DNA from: Kuschelorhynchus macadamiae
Lineage: Eukaryota > Arthropoda > Insecta > Coleoptera > Curculionidae
Assembly: GCA_030620095.1 (NCBI GenBank)
Contig: JAUTXW010000205.1
Coordinates: 496,001 to 560,000, forward strand
Reading direction: 5' to 3'
Length of the DNA stretch: 64,000 nucleotides
A program made the translations under genes and the position numbers. A model generated the notes under the pieces. The model was not told the DNA's origin. It searched no databases and worked only from the letters and a program-made list of their open reading frames with translations. Positions 1-11,649 of this stretch are shown here, one piece after another (the stretch's first letter is position 1; each line of letters starts with the position of its first letter).

Positions 1-479
1 AAACTCTTAATATTAATTTTTAAAAATAGGCATAATTCTCAACTTAACGGTTTTATCATAATTATAATACCAGATGTAAAAACGACATTTCTTTACCAAA
101 CCACAATTTGAAGTTGTTCGAAAGATCTCCAGTTTATGCTGGAAGTAAACCTGCATATATTGAAAAACAAAATTAAAGAGCTACTTATGTCTGAGGCTTT
201 CTACACTGTTGATGAATTTATCAATTTCTTAAGTAATCGCCCAAAGTACTTTATTATAACAGGAAATTAAAAAAAATGGTTGTTGGAAAGAATACCTTAT
301 TTTTAAATACATTTGTGATGTGTAATGTTTGTTTATTGTGATATTTGTATTGTACCATTTATACTTAAAAATATCTTAAGGCATTAATTGATCTGTATTA
401 TTGTTTATCTTTGACGTGTTTCTTTTTACTTTTGTAGTGCTCGAAACTAAATTAAATTTTGAATTTTAATATGCTGCTT

Positions 480-2510
480 GGGCAAAAATGGGACTATCTA
501 CCCGGCAGCAACATTTTAAGACGTAAAATAAGACAAAAACAGCAGCGAAAAAGTGTGGACTTTTCTTAAAAGTATGTTTTATTATATATTTAAACGTTAT
601 GGGTAAAAATTAATTGAAAAGTTGTAGATAATATATTGAAGTTTTTGAATCTGTACTTCGATAATCTCTAGTAACCAAACGGATGAAATTCTTGGCAAAA
701 GCGGAAATTATTTTAAAAAGACATCTAGCACAGAAATATCCGAAATGTTTAAAAAGTATAAAAAAATACAAATCTTAAAAGTTGTTTTAAAAAATTAATT
801 TTTTTCCGATATTTTTTATATCTCTCGGTGAAAAATTCCCAGTTATAAAAAATTGCATGTCGTGTTTAAAGTTAAATATTTTGCGAAAAGAATTATTTGC
901 GAGAAAAAAATCAATTGTTTCAATTTTTTTTAGATTTCTGCCGACACTGATCAACATTAAATTCTATTATATTTTAGCGGCACTCACTCATGTTCTGGGG
1001 TATTTTTTTCAAAACCTACATTGATGCCCGGAAGTTCTGCCAAAAAACTAACCCTATCGGATAAAAACTAATAAAATTACGATTCTTTTTAACCTGAACT
1101 TTAAAAAATCGCTATCATTATTTTGAAGCCGAATATTTTTGGAGATATTTATGTTTTTCACAAAATCGGAGCAGACTCAAAAATTTCACAAATTTTGGTT
1201 TTTTTACGTCTTAAAATGTTGCAGCTAGATATGATATCATTTCCGCCTAGTAAATTCTACTACTAACTAAAAGATACATGTCAATGATTTTTCGCATACA
1301 GTACCTGTTAAAAATTGCTTTTTACCAGAAATTATAATTTTTTCGTATTATTGTTATTATTTTTAATAATTAAAATAAATTCCATTTTAATTAAAATTTC
1401 ATGGCATACACAAAACTACTTCGCTATTCTTTTCGATTGTTGCCATAACAAACCAATATTTTCTCACTGCCTTGTCTGAATGATTGCGTCAGCCATGGGA
1501 ACGAAAAGCGCGGTGCCGTTACTTAAAGCATTCAATAAGAGAGCTTCGTGGAACCCTAAAGCTCCTTCGTAAAATAAAGCCAATTAATAGCAAAACGCAT
1601 AGAAGCTCGATTCAATAAATAAAATATTCCATAAAAATTAGCAAAATTCGTTCGTATATCAAAACCAGCGAATTTCGTCATCGTTAAAAACAGAGATAAA
1701 TTGCTCGAATCTCACCACTTTAGTTTCAAACTATTTCATCAATTGTTTTATCATTGCCTCTAAGAAAAAATATTGTCGAATAAAAACTATTAAAATTACG
1801 ATCTTTCTAAAATTGAACTTTAACAATTCGATATCATTATTTTTTGAGGACGAATATTTTTGGAGATATTTAAGTTTTTCACAAAACCGGAGCAGCCTCA
1901 AAAATTTCACAAGATTTGGTTCGTTTTTGTTTTTTTGACGTCTTAAAATGTTGCAGCTGGATATGGTATCGTTTCTGCCTAGCAAATTCTATTGTCATCT
2001 ACTAACTAAAATATACAGGTATATGATTTTTCGTATACAGTATCTGTTAAAAATTGCTTTCCAACAGAAATTTTAATTTTTAGGTATAACTGTTATTCTT
2101 TTCAATAATTATAACAAATTCGATTTTACTTAAAATTTCATGGCACGCACAGCTCGGTGTCGTTAGTTAAAATATTGAAATATGAAAGGGTGTTTTAAAA
2201 AATTCAATTTTTTTTCGATATTTACACTGTCGGTAAAAAAAATGTTAAACTATAAAACGACTCAAGCCAAAAACTAACAGATGGAAAAAAAGTATAAAAT
2301 TGCATACCAGGTTTAGAGTTAAATATTTTGCAATAAGAATTATTTACGAGAAAAAATCAAATCTTTCATTTTTTTTTAGAATATTTTTGGAGTTATTTTC
2401 GTTTTTCACAAAACCGGAGCAAACACGAAAACTTCAAAAGTTTTGGTTTTGTTTTTTTTTCGTCTTAAAATGTTACAGCTGGATATGATATTTTATTATA
2501 TTTATGATTT
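480..2510. repeat. degenerate dispersed repeat, three direct copies plus an inverted fragment
   Basis: Three diverged direct copies can be aligned by eye at about 1063-1412, 1778-2150 and 2290-2500 (partial). They share the box ACGTCTTAAAATGTTGCAGC and, upstream of it, a stretch ending in CACAAAACCGGAGCA. A fragment at 507-525 carries the same box in inverted orientation. A second shared block, at about 808-950 and 2218-2385, has TTAAATATTTTGCGA followed by GAATTATTTGCGAG. No coding capacity is visible and I found no terminal repeats or target site duplication, so the element class is unknown. Confidence 0.6.
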
Positions 2511-2520
2511 TTTACGTCTA

Positions 2521-4009
2521 CAGCTGTATAAGGTATCATTTCTCCCAGGCAGCACGTCTGCGTTAAGTCTGCTTAGTGATATATTTTAAGCAGGCAGATA
2601 AATTTTCTATGTATCATTATCATTATTTCTATATATCAGTGACTTAATTGGACATCGAGCACGTATGGGTTTGTATAATAAATTTAATATCCTAATTTTT
2701 ATTCAAATGGTGTTTTTTTTTATTTGCATGTTTATGTTGATGTGACGATATTTTGCCTTTGAAATACGAGATATATTAGACATCATGTCGGCTCTGTGTG
2801 ATAATTATAATGTCGGATTGAGATAACCCATAACATGAACTTATAATATGAGAAAATGTGTAATTAAAGATTTGCAAAAAAAGTATGATTCATTTTAATC
2901 ATAGAAATATTTGTAATTAATATTGAGATTCAAACAAACTCAAAAAACCCTAGCGAGAAGAATTATAAAAAAACCAGAAAAATTTGAAAACTGCACCAAA
3001 GAGAGACAGGACGTTTCCAAAATAATCTATGGGATCTGTCAAATACATGTAATAAAAAAAAGGCGTTCACAGTAATCTTTATGCAAATTAAAGTTTTGGC
3101 AAAACCCTAGCTATTTGATACTGTTCGAGAACTTCAAGTGTGCTATAAAGACGAGCCGAATTTTAACAGTTTTTCTGAAACAGTTTCCCAGATATAGTGA
3201 CCGAAAAACAGAAAGTAAGTAACGATGTGCAAGGGCGACGACGACGACGAAGCGGACGAATTTACTCCCTTACACAAAGCCCACCAGGATAAACTTCGAA
3301 CGACCAAGCTTTTTGGTATATAATATTCCTACTAATAGCAAACTATATTACTGCATACATTCTATTTCGCCCAATCTAGTAGACTAGTAAAGGGATATAA
3401 AAAAAGTTGTTTCCAAAATGTACAAAACCGGTATATTAGCGGGCTATATTTAAGCTTATCTGATGCCAAATTCAAATTAAGTAAAATTCGGCTTTGTAAC
3501 ACATGCAATGGCTTATGCGCAAGAGCATTTCAGTCTTCTATAATAAGTATCAAACAATAACTGCTTATATGGGCTTCTATTGTTTCGCAATTATTTTTAA
3601 TAAAAATAAACACTTACTTGATACTTTAAATTCCAATAAAAATCAACTGGGGAACAAAACTAAACCGAAGTTCTTCAGTTTCTCAAGCAGCAAACTCTTC
3701 ACATAACCATCAGCAGTCACACTAGTCCCGGAATTAACACAAAGCGAATTAAGCCTCGACGAACGATACAATTTCAGCGAATGGCTACCATATGGGAGTT
3801 GGGAGTGAATCTCGTATTACCGTAAGACCAGGTATTAAGGTTGCTGTTGTACGAATTAAATAAAAATATCAAAATTGTAATTCGGAGAATGTGCTGTTAA
3901 AGATTCTGTAAAATGATGAGCCGTTTAGAATGTTTAGAATATACCAAAAAACATTTTGGGCAAATTTTCTCAAGCGAAGGTGTTTGTAAAGATGTTCTAT
4001 AAATATAGG
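2521..4009. other. AT-rich stretch, nothing identified
   Basis: Only short open frames are present, including one of 32 codons at 3225 with an Asp run and one of 67 codons at 3503. None has a recognisable domain. No terminal repeats, tRNA or array were seen. A simple GACGAC run lies near 3235-3250. Confidence 0.5.
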
Positions 4010-4652
4010 AACGTGGCCAGTGGCGTAACTACAATGGTGCGAGTGGTGCGGTTGCGCCAAGGCCCGAACCTTTGGGGGCCCGGCGGCCACCGTTTATCTG
4101 ATGATTAATTCAAATTCGTCCAAAGACTAGTTCTCTTCTTAAACGAGTGTTATTTTATAAGAACATATTATAACGCATAAAATATAATTATAACAACATA
4201 TTATAGTTTTTAGAAATATTTATAATCAACAACAAAAGTTATATTACGAGCGGGATTGAACCCGCACCTCTAGATCACTAGTCCATTGCTCTAACCCAGG
4301 AGTGCTCAAACGGTCGATCGCGAGTGCTTTTTGAGTAGATCTCGAAAAGAAAAAAAAATGTAATAAGTAGGTAGTTAACTAAACTACAAAAATGTATTAC
4401 GTAATAAAATAACACTCTGCTAGCGGCAAAAGGCGGCTTTATCAAAGGAACGCGCGGTACTTGTCAAAGAAAAGCCACGTTTTTTATTCTTGCCGCTTTT
4501 CTAGAAATTTCGGGCGGCGCGTTTGAAGGGAACATTCGAGACTTTCGTTCTCGACGATATAAATGTTGCGCCGGCAGGAATTGGAATCATTCTGAATTGC
4601 AACTTGAAGGCAATACTACGTCGATACAAAGTTTATTATTAAATAGTACAAA

Positions 4653-6490
4653 ATGAATGCAGCGAAGAAATCTAAAACGTATCATTTTAACAACGATTGA
4701 GAGGAAGAATTTTCGTTTTGTATGGTGAAGGATAAGTGCATTTGTCTTATTTGTCGTGCGTCAGTTGCAATATCTAAGCGTGGTAACTTAGAGAGGCATC
4801 ATAAAGCGGTTTATAAAAATTATGAAAAGGATTTTTTGCCACAGAGTGAATTAAGAAAATGAAACGTACGTGATTTAATATCTTGTTTGAAAAAAAAACA
4901 AACCATGTTCACAAGACCAGCCAAACAATCAAAAGCTGCTACGCTCGCGTCATTTAAAATATCTCATATATTGGCGAAACACAAGAAACCATTCGAAGAT
5001 GGATCGGTTGTGAAGGAAGCGTTTATTGAAGCGGGTGAGACTTTATTTGGAGATTTTAAAAATAAAACAGAAATCATGTCTATTATTAGAGAACTTCAGT
5101 TATCTCTTCCGACTGTCACAAGGCGTATTGAAGTCATGAGTCAGAACATGGCAGATAAACTAAAAAATAATATCATGGAATGTACATCCTTTTCTTTACA
5201 GTTCGACGAATCCACCGATATGACAGACACTGCCCAGCTGTGTATTTTTATTCGTATGGTATTCAATGACATGTTGGCTAAGGAAGAATTATGGCAATCA
5301 TTCCTCTGAAGGGGAAGACCCGTGGCGAAGATATATATGACGTTTTCTTCAATTTTGTAAAAAACTACAAGCTGCCAATATATAAATTAGTGTGCATTAC
5401 AACCGATGGAGCACCAGCAATGACTGGAAACAAAAACGGTTTTGTGGCATTCTGTCGAGCTAATGAAGATTTCCCTTCATTTTTTCAATCCATTGCATTA
5501 TACATCAACAAGTTTTGTGTTCAAAAGTTTTAAACACGGAGGAAATTATGGGAATTGCAACAAAAATTTTGAATTCCATCCGTGCACGTAGCTTGCAACG
5601 GCGGCTCTTTAAGTTGCAGCTAGAAAATAGGGAGTCAGGTGAACACACTGATTTAGTTCTTCACACGGACATCAAGTGGTTGAGTCGCGGAAAATTCCTA
5701 GAAAGGTTTCAAGAATTATTGCCCGAAATAACAGCTTTTCTAGACGAAAGAAGTGATGACACTCAGATGTTGAAAAACGAAAAATGGCTGACATTTGGCA
5801 TTTTTGACTGACATCACAATGCACTTAAATGCCATTAACTTGGAGCTTCAAGGTAAAGGAAAAACTGTTATTAAGATGATTAGCGCAGTAAACGCATTCA
5901 AAAGTAAATTGCAACTTATGATAGATCAACTGAAAAGAAAGGATCCTAAACATTTTCCGTCTTTGAAAGCAAGGATTCCTCAGTTGAATTATGATATGTA
6001 TGAGGCTGAATTATCAAATATTTTGGGACAATTCGAAATGCGTTTTTATGATTGTAGTAAATTGGCAAATGTAGCATCATTTATGAGTTATCCTTTTTCA
6101 TGTAAAAACATTGAGAAATTAGCTACTGAAATAGCAAGTCAGTTTAATATGAACTCATGTTCTGTTGAAAATGAGTTGGTGCAGATTATATCAGATATAC
6201 ATCTCAAAGCTACAGCATCTGATACAAATTTCTGGTGTTTTATATCTGAAGATAAATATCCGAATCTAAGGCAAATCGCCCTTCAACTGACAGCAATGTT
6301 TGGGTCAACTTACTTGTGCGAGTCTGCATTTTCTGAAATGAAGATAATTAAGTCAAAATATCGCAATGGACTAACTGACGATCATATGTCATCATGCTTG
6401 CGATTAGCACTCAGTGATTACGTACCATTTTATGAAAAGTATGCTGAGGACATGCAGTGCCACGCTTCAACATCCAAAGTCACTCCTTAG
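4653..6490 (+). pseudogene. hAT transposase pseudogene with BED-type zinc finger
   Basis: The reading frame opens at ATG 4653 (MNAAKKSK). A BED-like finger follows, with CLIC and LERHH about residues 30-55, then a core with FDESTDMTDTAQ and TTDGAPAMTG (RNase H-like catalytic segments). The C-terminal hAT dimerisation region contains FGSTYLCESAFSEMK and NGLTDDHMSSCLRLAL. The coding sequence is broken by TGA codons near 4698 and 4859, where tryptophan is expected. Frame changes occur near 5291, 5515-5525 and 5800. It resembles the GTF2IRD2/SCAND3/EPM2AIP1-like group of hAT transposases and would have acted in the nucleus on the element's own ends. Family assignment is good; activity is excluded by the breaks. 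Confidence 0.88.
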
Positions 6491-6533
6491 TTAAGTCTAA
6501 CAGCATATGTAACTCTTTTATTTTGTAACAACC

Positions 6534-6539
6534 AATAAA
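6534..6539 (+). promoter_or_regulatory. AATAAA polyadenylation signal of the hAT transposase
   Basis: AATAAA lies 44 bases after the transposase stop codon and inside the element, in the expected orientation. Confidence 0.5.
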
Positions 6540-6677
6540 CTCGCAATTTTGAATAACTATGAGTTTTTTCATTGATATTGTAGAGAAGAACCTAACTAAA
6601 CCTAACCCAAACCTTGACTAAAATAATGTGTATTGTGCGGAAAGCTAATATCTACATATACTACGGTACACCCTATC

Positions 6678-6701
6678 TAGGTAGGTAGGTAGGTAGGTAG
6701 G
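6678..6701. repeat. (TAGG)n microsatellite
   Basis: About five to six copies of the TAGG tetranucleotide lie inside the right part of the 4297-6824 hAT element. Confidence 0.8.
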
Positions 6702-6861
6702 GTGTATGTATCGTGTATGTACGACAACCCTGCATCACATATACTTGCAGCCTCTCAGAGTCAATCGTAAGTAGTCTAAAAATATTGAGATAGATCGTCA
6801 GCAGTTCAAGTTTGAGCACCCCTGCTCTAACCAATTGCGCTATCGTACCATAACCTTTATT

Positions 6862-6936
6862 CAGTGGCGTAACTACAATGGTGCGAGTGGTGCGGTTGCT
6901 TCGGGGCCCGAGCCTTTGGAGGCCCGGCGGCCTGGT
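6862..6936 (+). repeat. second copy of the CAGTGGCGTAACTAC hAT left end
   Basis: About 70 bp starting CAGTGGCGTAAC repeat the left end at 4018 in the same orientation, including GGTGCGAGTGGTGCGG and a GC-rich GGCCCGGCGGCC block. Its own right end was not found, and the neighbouring 8 bp (CCTTTATT) are not repeated after 8120. It could be the start of a truncated second insertion or an internal duplication of the outer element. Confidence 0.6.
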
Positions 6937-7278
6937 TAAAGTCTACAGAAATCATAGAACTATCGATAGAACTAAAAACTATCGATTTATAAAATCGCAC
7001 ATTTAATTAAAGAAATTACGTTTACAAAACTACGCGACTTTTATCGATAGGCGACGAAAACCGTGTCACCGAGTGTATAGATCTTAACGCGCACCAAACA
7101 GGCAAAGCCTTTTATTTTTACTTGGCCTTCGCCAGCGAGTTCATTTCTGTCGCGGCGGCGGAGCGCTTTACGTCGGTAAAGATCAATCGAACAACATTTC
7201 TACGGGGAATAGGAAACGAAGATGGAAAATAATTACTGAACTGATAGTTTATTTTAAGTTATTTGGTATTTGCTTTGG

Positions 7279-7340
7279 ACAGGGCCGCATTACCCATTAG
7301 GCCTGTGAGGCCCGGGCCTAGGGCCCACCGCCGCCCGCCT
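7279..7340. repeat. hAT-type terminus CAGGGCCGC, partner end not found
   Basis: CAGGGCCGCATTACCC followed by a GC-rich stretch with GGCCCGGGCC and CTAGGGCCC is typical in composition of hAT ends in animal genomes. No matching right end with TSD was located in 7340-8110. That stretch otherwise holds AT-rich sequence and no recognisable gene. Confidence 0.4.
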
Positions 7341-8339
7341 CGCTGCAATAAAAATCGTTTATATTATTATTTTTGTTTCCTTTTATTAGTAAGTAGGTAA
7401 TTTTTATTTATTATTATATTGAAGGAGGGGATAATTTCTGCTATATGGTAAAAGTACTTTTTTTTGGTCGTCACTTTTTCCCACTTGGGACCCGTAAATA
7501 CGTTTGGGCGAAAATAATGAATCCTACACTGGCTGCAATGCTTATAGGGGATAGGGCCGATAATCGCAAGCGGACCTAGGGCCACAAAAGTTAAAGATAC
7601 GGTACTGGCTTTGGGTGTTAATTGTTTTTGTTTTGTGTTGGGTGCTAGGCTAAAAAAAATTGCAGTGATACTGATTTTATATTTTGTTTTGTGAGTATTC
7701 AGCATTGCATTTGTGATAAAATGAATTAAAAGCAACAATCGGGAACAGCTTAAAGGAAAAAGGCTGCGGAAAACGAAGCATAATTGAAAAAGCACGTAAA
7801 AATAAACAATTTTTTTCAAGTTATAGACAAAAGTAACAGCAGTCAGTCGTCTAATAGTAAGTCGGTGTAATTAGAATTATTATTATACGTTAGAATGTTG
7901 TTTTGTATATTTGTTTCTTTCCCTGTTAAGTTTATTTAGAATATATTATGGTTGATATATAACCTTATTTCATTTTTCTGTGATACTTATTTGATTTGCT
8001 GGAGCTATTGTGAATGTTAAAACCAGATTTCAACATACATACATACTTATTATAAAGAGGGGAAGAGGCCCGGATTTACGATTTTTCACCAGGGACCTAC
8101 GTTCTCTTGTTGCGCCACTGAACATGGCTAATGTCTCGTCAGAGCCTCAGCATCTATGTTTCACTGGAAGATCCTTTTACAAGACTTTCTATCTAAGAGT
8201 CTAAGTTATTTTTAGAGATATAAAAATAAAATAAAACTCATTATAAAATGTTCCTGTTTTAGAAGTTAGAATGAAAAAACAATTAAATAATTAAAATTAT
8301 GACGAGAAACTTTAAAAGTTGTTCTGAACACGTGACAAT

Positions 8340-10050
8340 TTAGATAGCTTTTTCATTTTTCAGGGTCCCTCTATGCCGAAAAATGTGTTTTCTCAATTCC
8401 GTCGGTCTGTCTGTCGGTTTGCCGGTTTGCGGCATAGCTAAAAAACTACCGATTGACTTCAAATTTTGGTCAAAAATTAAACGTCATATGGGGATGACCT
8501 GGTAACAGTTGGGTTAAAATTCAATATGGCAAACCAAAATGGCGGCCTAGTGAAATGTTAAAACAATTTTTACTAAAAAACTACTTACCCAATTTATTTC
8601 AGATTTGCACAGAAATCAAGTATTGTGTAGGAACCAACTGATACAATTTTGGTACGAATCCAAGATGGCGTAACAAAAGATGGCTTAGTCAAATATTTAA
8701 AAATTCAACCTGAAAAACTACTTAAGGGCTTGATTTCAAATTGTGTGCCAAAAATAATCGTGGTATACAGATGAACTACTATAACTGTGGTACTAATTCA
8801 AGATGGCGGAACAAAATGACGGCTAAATAAAATATTTATAATTATGAAAATATCGCTCTCTCATGTTATACATACATATTTTCACTTTTTAGAGTTTCTA
8901 GATGCCAAAAAATACGTTTTGTCAATTCCATCGGTCCGTCTGTCGGTTTGTTTGTCTGTCTATCTCACGGTATAGCTTAAACAATAATTAACTGATTGCT
9001 GATGAGCTGGTAATATTTTGGTAAAAATTCAATATGGCAAAACAAAATGGCAACCTAGTGAAATGTTAAAAAAGGTAAAACTAACAAACCACTTTTCCAA
9101 TTTATTTCATATTTTGCACAAAAATCAAGTATTATGTAGGAATCAACTGGCAAAACTTTACTACGAATCCAAGATGGCGAAACAAAATGACGGCTTAGTA
9201 GAATATTAAAAATTCAGCCTGAAAAACTACTTAAGGGTCTGATTTCAAATTGTGTGCCATACAAATTTGTAGTATACAGATGAACTAGTAAAACTGTAGT
9301 ACTAATTCAAGATCACGGAACAGAATGGCGACTTTTTAAGATATTTAAAAAATCAGCCCGAAAACACTACCTAATTTCAAATTTTGTGCACGCATTAAGT
9401 TTGATATAGAGATAAACTCTTAGAGTAAGAATTAAAGTAGAGATTACAATTCATTCATAAATCATTTTAGGGGTAGGCGCCAGCATGGTTCCCCTATCCT
9501 TCACATTCTATCGACCAATGTTTATGATAAAACAAGAAATGGTGATGACCCATGTTCAAGCCGTGGCCGTTTGTCGACGAATGCCAGTGGCGGCGCAAGT
9601 TTTCACTTCCCGCATAAGGAAATATCATTAATCGCGAAAAAATCATCGTTCCGGGTTTTTACAGATCTTCATGTTTTTCCATTACTGTCGGTCGGTTGGT
9701 CTGTCCCGGTATAGCTAAAAAATCCACTAACTCGGTTAACTTTAATTTTATTTAATTTTCCACAAAAATTACGTCTGTTACAAAAACATATTGGCATGAA
9801 TTCAATATGGCGAAACAAAATGACGACCTCTTAAAATATTTGATGTACGAAAATGAAGAAATGTGCCATGTTTCATTAACGTTGACAAAAGGAAGGATTC
9901 TTACCTATTCTTTAATGGGGCAAATAGGTATTTTTACAAATATCAAAGAAATAATCGTTCCCTACTTCACTAATAAAATCAAACCAATAAGTTTAGATAA
10001 GTTTAAAAGGAAATTAGTTAACATAGAACGGAAGCTTTCACGGCTTTGGC
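8340..10050 (+). repeat. CCGCCATTTTGTT dispersed repeat, AAAATGGCGG orientation
   Basis: Subunits of roughly 120-150 bp recur. Each has a core like AATATGGCGAAACAAAATGG followed by CGGCCTAGTGAAATGTTAAAA and then a segment AAAACTACTTA. About every third to fourth subunit carries a GTCTGTCTGTCGG-type box (about 8400 and 8930-8965). Another recurring segment is GGTCATATGGGGATGACCTGG. Cores are visible near 8525, 8660, 8800, 9030, 9170, 9310 and 9805. Open frames of 60-65 codons that run across the units have no recognisable domain. The same family appears at 10.6-11.6, 13.1-13.4, 19.7-20.9, 28.5-29.0, 31.4-32.0, 49.7-50.9, 55.7-56.9 and 62.4-64.0 kb. Confidence 0.75.
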
Positions 10051-10450
10051 CAATTAAGAAATCATGGTTCTTGGGATTAGACCGTGTCAAATTGGAATTA
10101 GTATTCAACGTTTCGCCTTCGATTGCACGAGGCATCTTCAGGGATCTTTACTCCACACTGAATGAGCTCGGAGAGATTCAGGTGGGCTTTTATACCCGAC
10201 TTGTGCTCGCCGAACCGTGCCCCTGTGTTAAGATCGGGTTCCACGTGTGATGTAGATCATAACCCGTATCTCTATTAAAATTTGTTGTATGTTTAAAAAT
10301 TTCAATAGATTCCCTAATTTTAAGTTTATAAAATCTTGGAACCGATGCTAGAACCTTGGTTTCCTTTACATTTAGAATATGGCCAGTAGTACGCTGGTGT
10401 TCAGCTACAGCAGATTGAACAATTTGTTTTGGAATTTTATATTTATAAAG
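10051..10450 (-). pseudogene. Penelope-like element 3' end: C-terminal tail of the ORF plus 3' UTR
   Basis: On the minus strand about 10450-10240 encodes a short tail, IVQSAVAEHQRTTGH, then KIRESIEIFKH and FNRDTGYDLHHTW. This is the C-terminus that follows the GIY-YIG endonuclease in Penelope-like retroelements. The sequence beyond the stop (10240 down to about 10051) contains a CTGAAGAT-hairpin-GAAAC motif at 10107-10141. The reverse transcriptase domain is missing. An open frame of 147 codons on the opposite strand (9807-10250) crosses this region and is most likely spurious. Confidence 0.7.
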
Positions 10451-10560
10451 GAAAAATTAGGGAATCTATTGAAAATTTTAAACACACAAAAAATTTCAAT
10501 AGAGATACAGGTTACGGTCTACATCACAGTGTGTTTAGGCCTTGTCTAAATTTAACTGTT
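10447..10560 (+). pseudogene. second Penelope-like C-terminal fragment, opposite orientation
   Basis: The plus strand encodes KIRESIENFKHT and NFNRDTGYGLHHS, paralogous to the minus-strand fragment that ends at the same point. The two copies form an imperfect inverted repeat (about 10240-10310 against 10455-10535). Only the last 35 or so codons remain, then a stop. Confidence 0.65.
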
Positions 10561-10619
10561 TAGTGAATACTATTGTTAAAGTTTTAAACTATAATCAATG
10601 CTTTTAATGCCCCTTTATT

Positions 10620-11640
10620 GGCTTCCTACCAGTCTGATTGTATGTTTGTATGTCTGGTCCAAATCTTGTAATGGATTCCATTACCGATGATTTTCAAATT
10701 TGAAATTGAATTTTTTTAATCACCGTTTAGAAATTCAAAATTGCGGCGCCAATACGGCCGACGAATTTTGTTAATTGTGGAGATTAAATTGAAAAATAGT
10801 GTCTAGGAAAATTTAAGAGTGTCAGCATTTAAAAATTTAAAATAGCGGTGCCAAAATGACAATGTCAACAGATGGGACGGATGATTTTAACATTTGTGGG
10901 GATCATTTAAGAATGCAGAACAAAAATCAAAATTGTGGCGCCAATATAGGCGAACGAATTTTGTCATTTGTACAGATTCGGCCGAAATATCAGTATCTAG
11001 AAGTATTTAAGAATGAAATTTTAGTTAATATTTGAGAATTAAAAATGGCGGCTCCAACGCAGCATTTCAAATTGTTTGCAGATTTGATTAAAATTCGGCA
11101 TTTAGGGGTATTTGAGACCGCACATCATGAATTTTTGTCAAGATTTTAAAAATCCAAGATTATAATGCCAACATGGCGGCGGAATTTTAACATTTGAGAT
11201 TTGAGAATACATAACATACATTTTTAGTAAATATTTAAAAAATTGAGAATACATAACATTTATACAGATTTGATTAAAAATCGATATTAAGTGTGCAATT
11301 TATACATTTTTAGTAATAAATATTCAAAATGGAGATGTCATTAATCAATCAATCCGATAAGTACTTTTTTCAGATATTTTTAAACATTTAATTAGGCCAC
11401 CGTTTTGTTCCTCCATTTTGAATTTGTCTCAACAAGTTCATCCCTATATAATCTTTGATTTCTGTAGTTTTCTGCATTGACTTTTATAACATTTTATTAG
11501 GCCGCTATTTTGGATTTGTAGTAAAACTTATCAGTTAATGGTCATGTCACACCTAATTTTTCTGCAAAATTTGGATAAACTGGATAAGCAGTTTTTTAGT
11601 AATATTTTTTTAACATTCTCAATAAATTTTTACTTTTAAT
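10620..11640. repeat. diverged GGCGGCGCCAA-type repeat related to the dispersed family
   Basis: Motifs such as AATTGTGGCGCCAATA and AAAATGGCGGCTCC recur at about 10740, 10840, 10935, 11045 and 11170 with 90-130-bp spacing. From 11390 the motif appears in the other orientation (CCACCGTTTTGTTCC). These look like an older or sister subfamily of the CCATTTTGTT repeat. No gene is visible. Confidence 0.55.
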
Positions 11641-11649
11641 ACCCAAAGA

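Larger units (their letters stand above)
4297..6824 (+). mobile_element. hAT transposon (GTF2IRD2/SCAND3-like), full length
   Basis: The terminal inverted repeats are CAGGAGTGCTCAAAC on the left and, read from the other strand, CAGGGGTGCTCAAAC on the right (15 bp, one mismatch). The flanks carry an exact 8-bp duplication CTCTAACC at 4289-4296 and 6825-6832. The 2,528-bp interior encodes one degenerate transposase on the plus strand. It inserted into the D-arm region of the tRNA-like SINE. TSD, termini and coding content agree, so the assignment to the hAT superfamily is firm. Confidence 0.92.
4243..6857 (-). repeat. tRNA-like SINE head (pol III A and B boxes), split by a hAT insertion
   Basis: If the insert 4297-6824 and one TSD copy are ignored, the minus strand reads as a tRNA-like sequence. 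It has an A-box-like stretch TAGCGCAATTGG (plus strand about 6831-6842) and a B-box-like GGTTCAATCCC (plus strand about 4253-4263) inside a GCGGG/CCCGC T-stem. The T-loop is one base short and the anticodon stem does not pair well. A tRNA-derived SINE or tRNA pseudogene is therefore more likely than a working tRNA gene. The outer parts are 4243-4296 and 6833-6857. Confidence 0.6.
4018..8120 (+). mobile_element. outer hAT-type element, nested host of later insertions
   Basis: The left end begins CAGTGGCGTAAC at 4018 and the right end finishes GTTGCGCCACTG at 8120, so the terminal 12 bp match with one difference. The 8 bp flanking each end are AACGTGGC (4010-4017) and AACATGGC (8121-8128), a 7/8 match that fits a hAT target site duplication. 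The interior contains a tRNA-like SINE split by a younger hAT, and a second copy of the same left end at 6862. No transposase of its own is recognisable, so it was probably non-autonomous or has been gutted. Pairing the two ends is inference from the TSD match. Confidence 0.6.

Noticed and set aside
3225..3323. 32-codon frame with an Asp run (MCKGDDDDEADEF)
   Set aside because: Too short, no domain, no supporting context; could be chance.
3503..3706. 67-codon plus-strand frame
   Set aside because: No recognisable motif, AT-rich composition like its surroundings.
3869..4090. Minus-strand frame over the hAT left end
   Set aside because: Its translation is just the transposon terminus read backwards.
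4243..4296. Functional tRNA gene
   Set aside because: The T-loop is one base short, the anticodon stem pairs poorly and the gene is split by a transposon.
7367..7819. 150-codon minus-strand frame
   Set aside because: No known domain. It lies inside the decayed outer hAT and reads across non-coding element sequence.
6862..8120. hAT element bounded by 6862 and 8120
   Set aside because: The ends match, but the flanking 8 bp (CCTTTATT and AACATGGC) do not. The end at 4018 gives a 7/8 TSD match instead.
8400..9000. CRISPR-like array from regularly spaced repeats
   Set aside because: Repeat units are long, diverged and without unique spacers; it is an animal dispersed repeat.
9807..10250. 147-codon plus-strand open frame starting in a repeat unit
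   Set aside because: Its 3' part is antisense to a Penelope-like tail and its 5' part is repeat sequence; no domain is seen.
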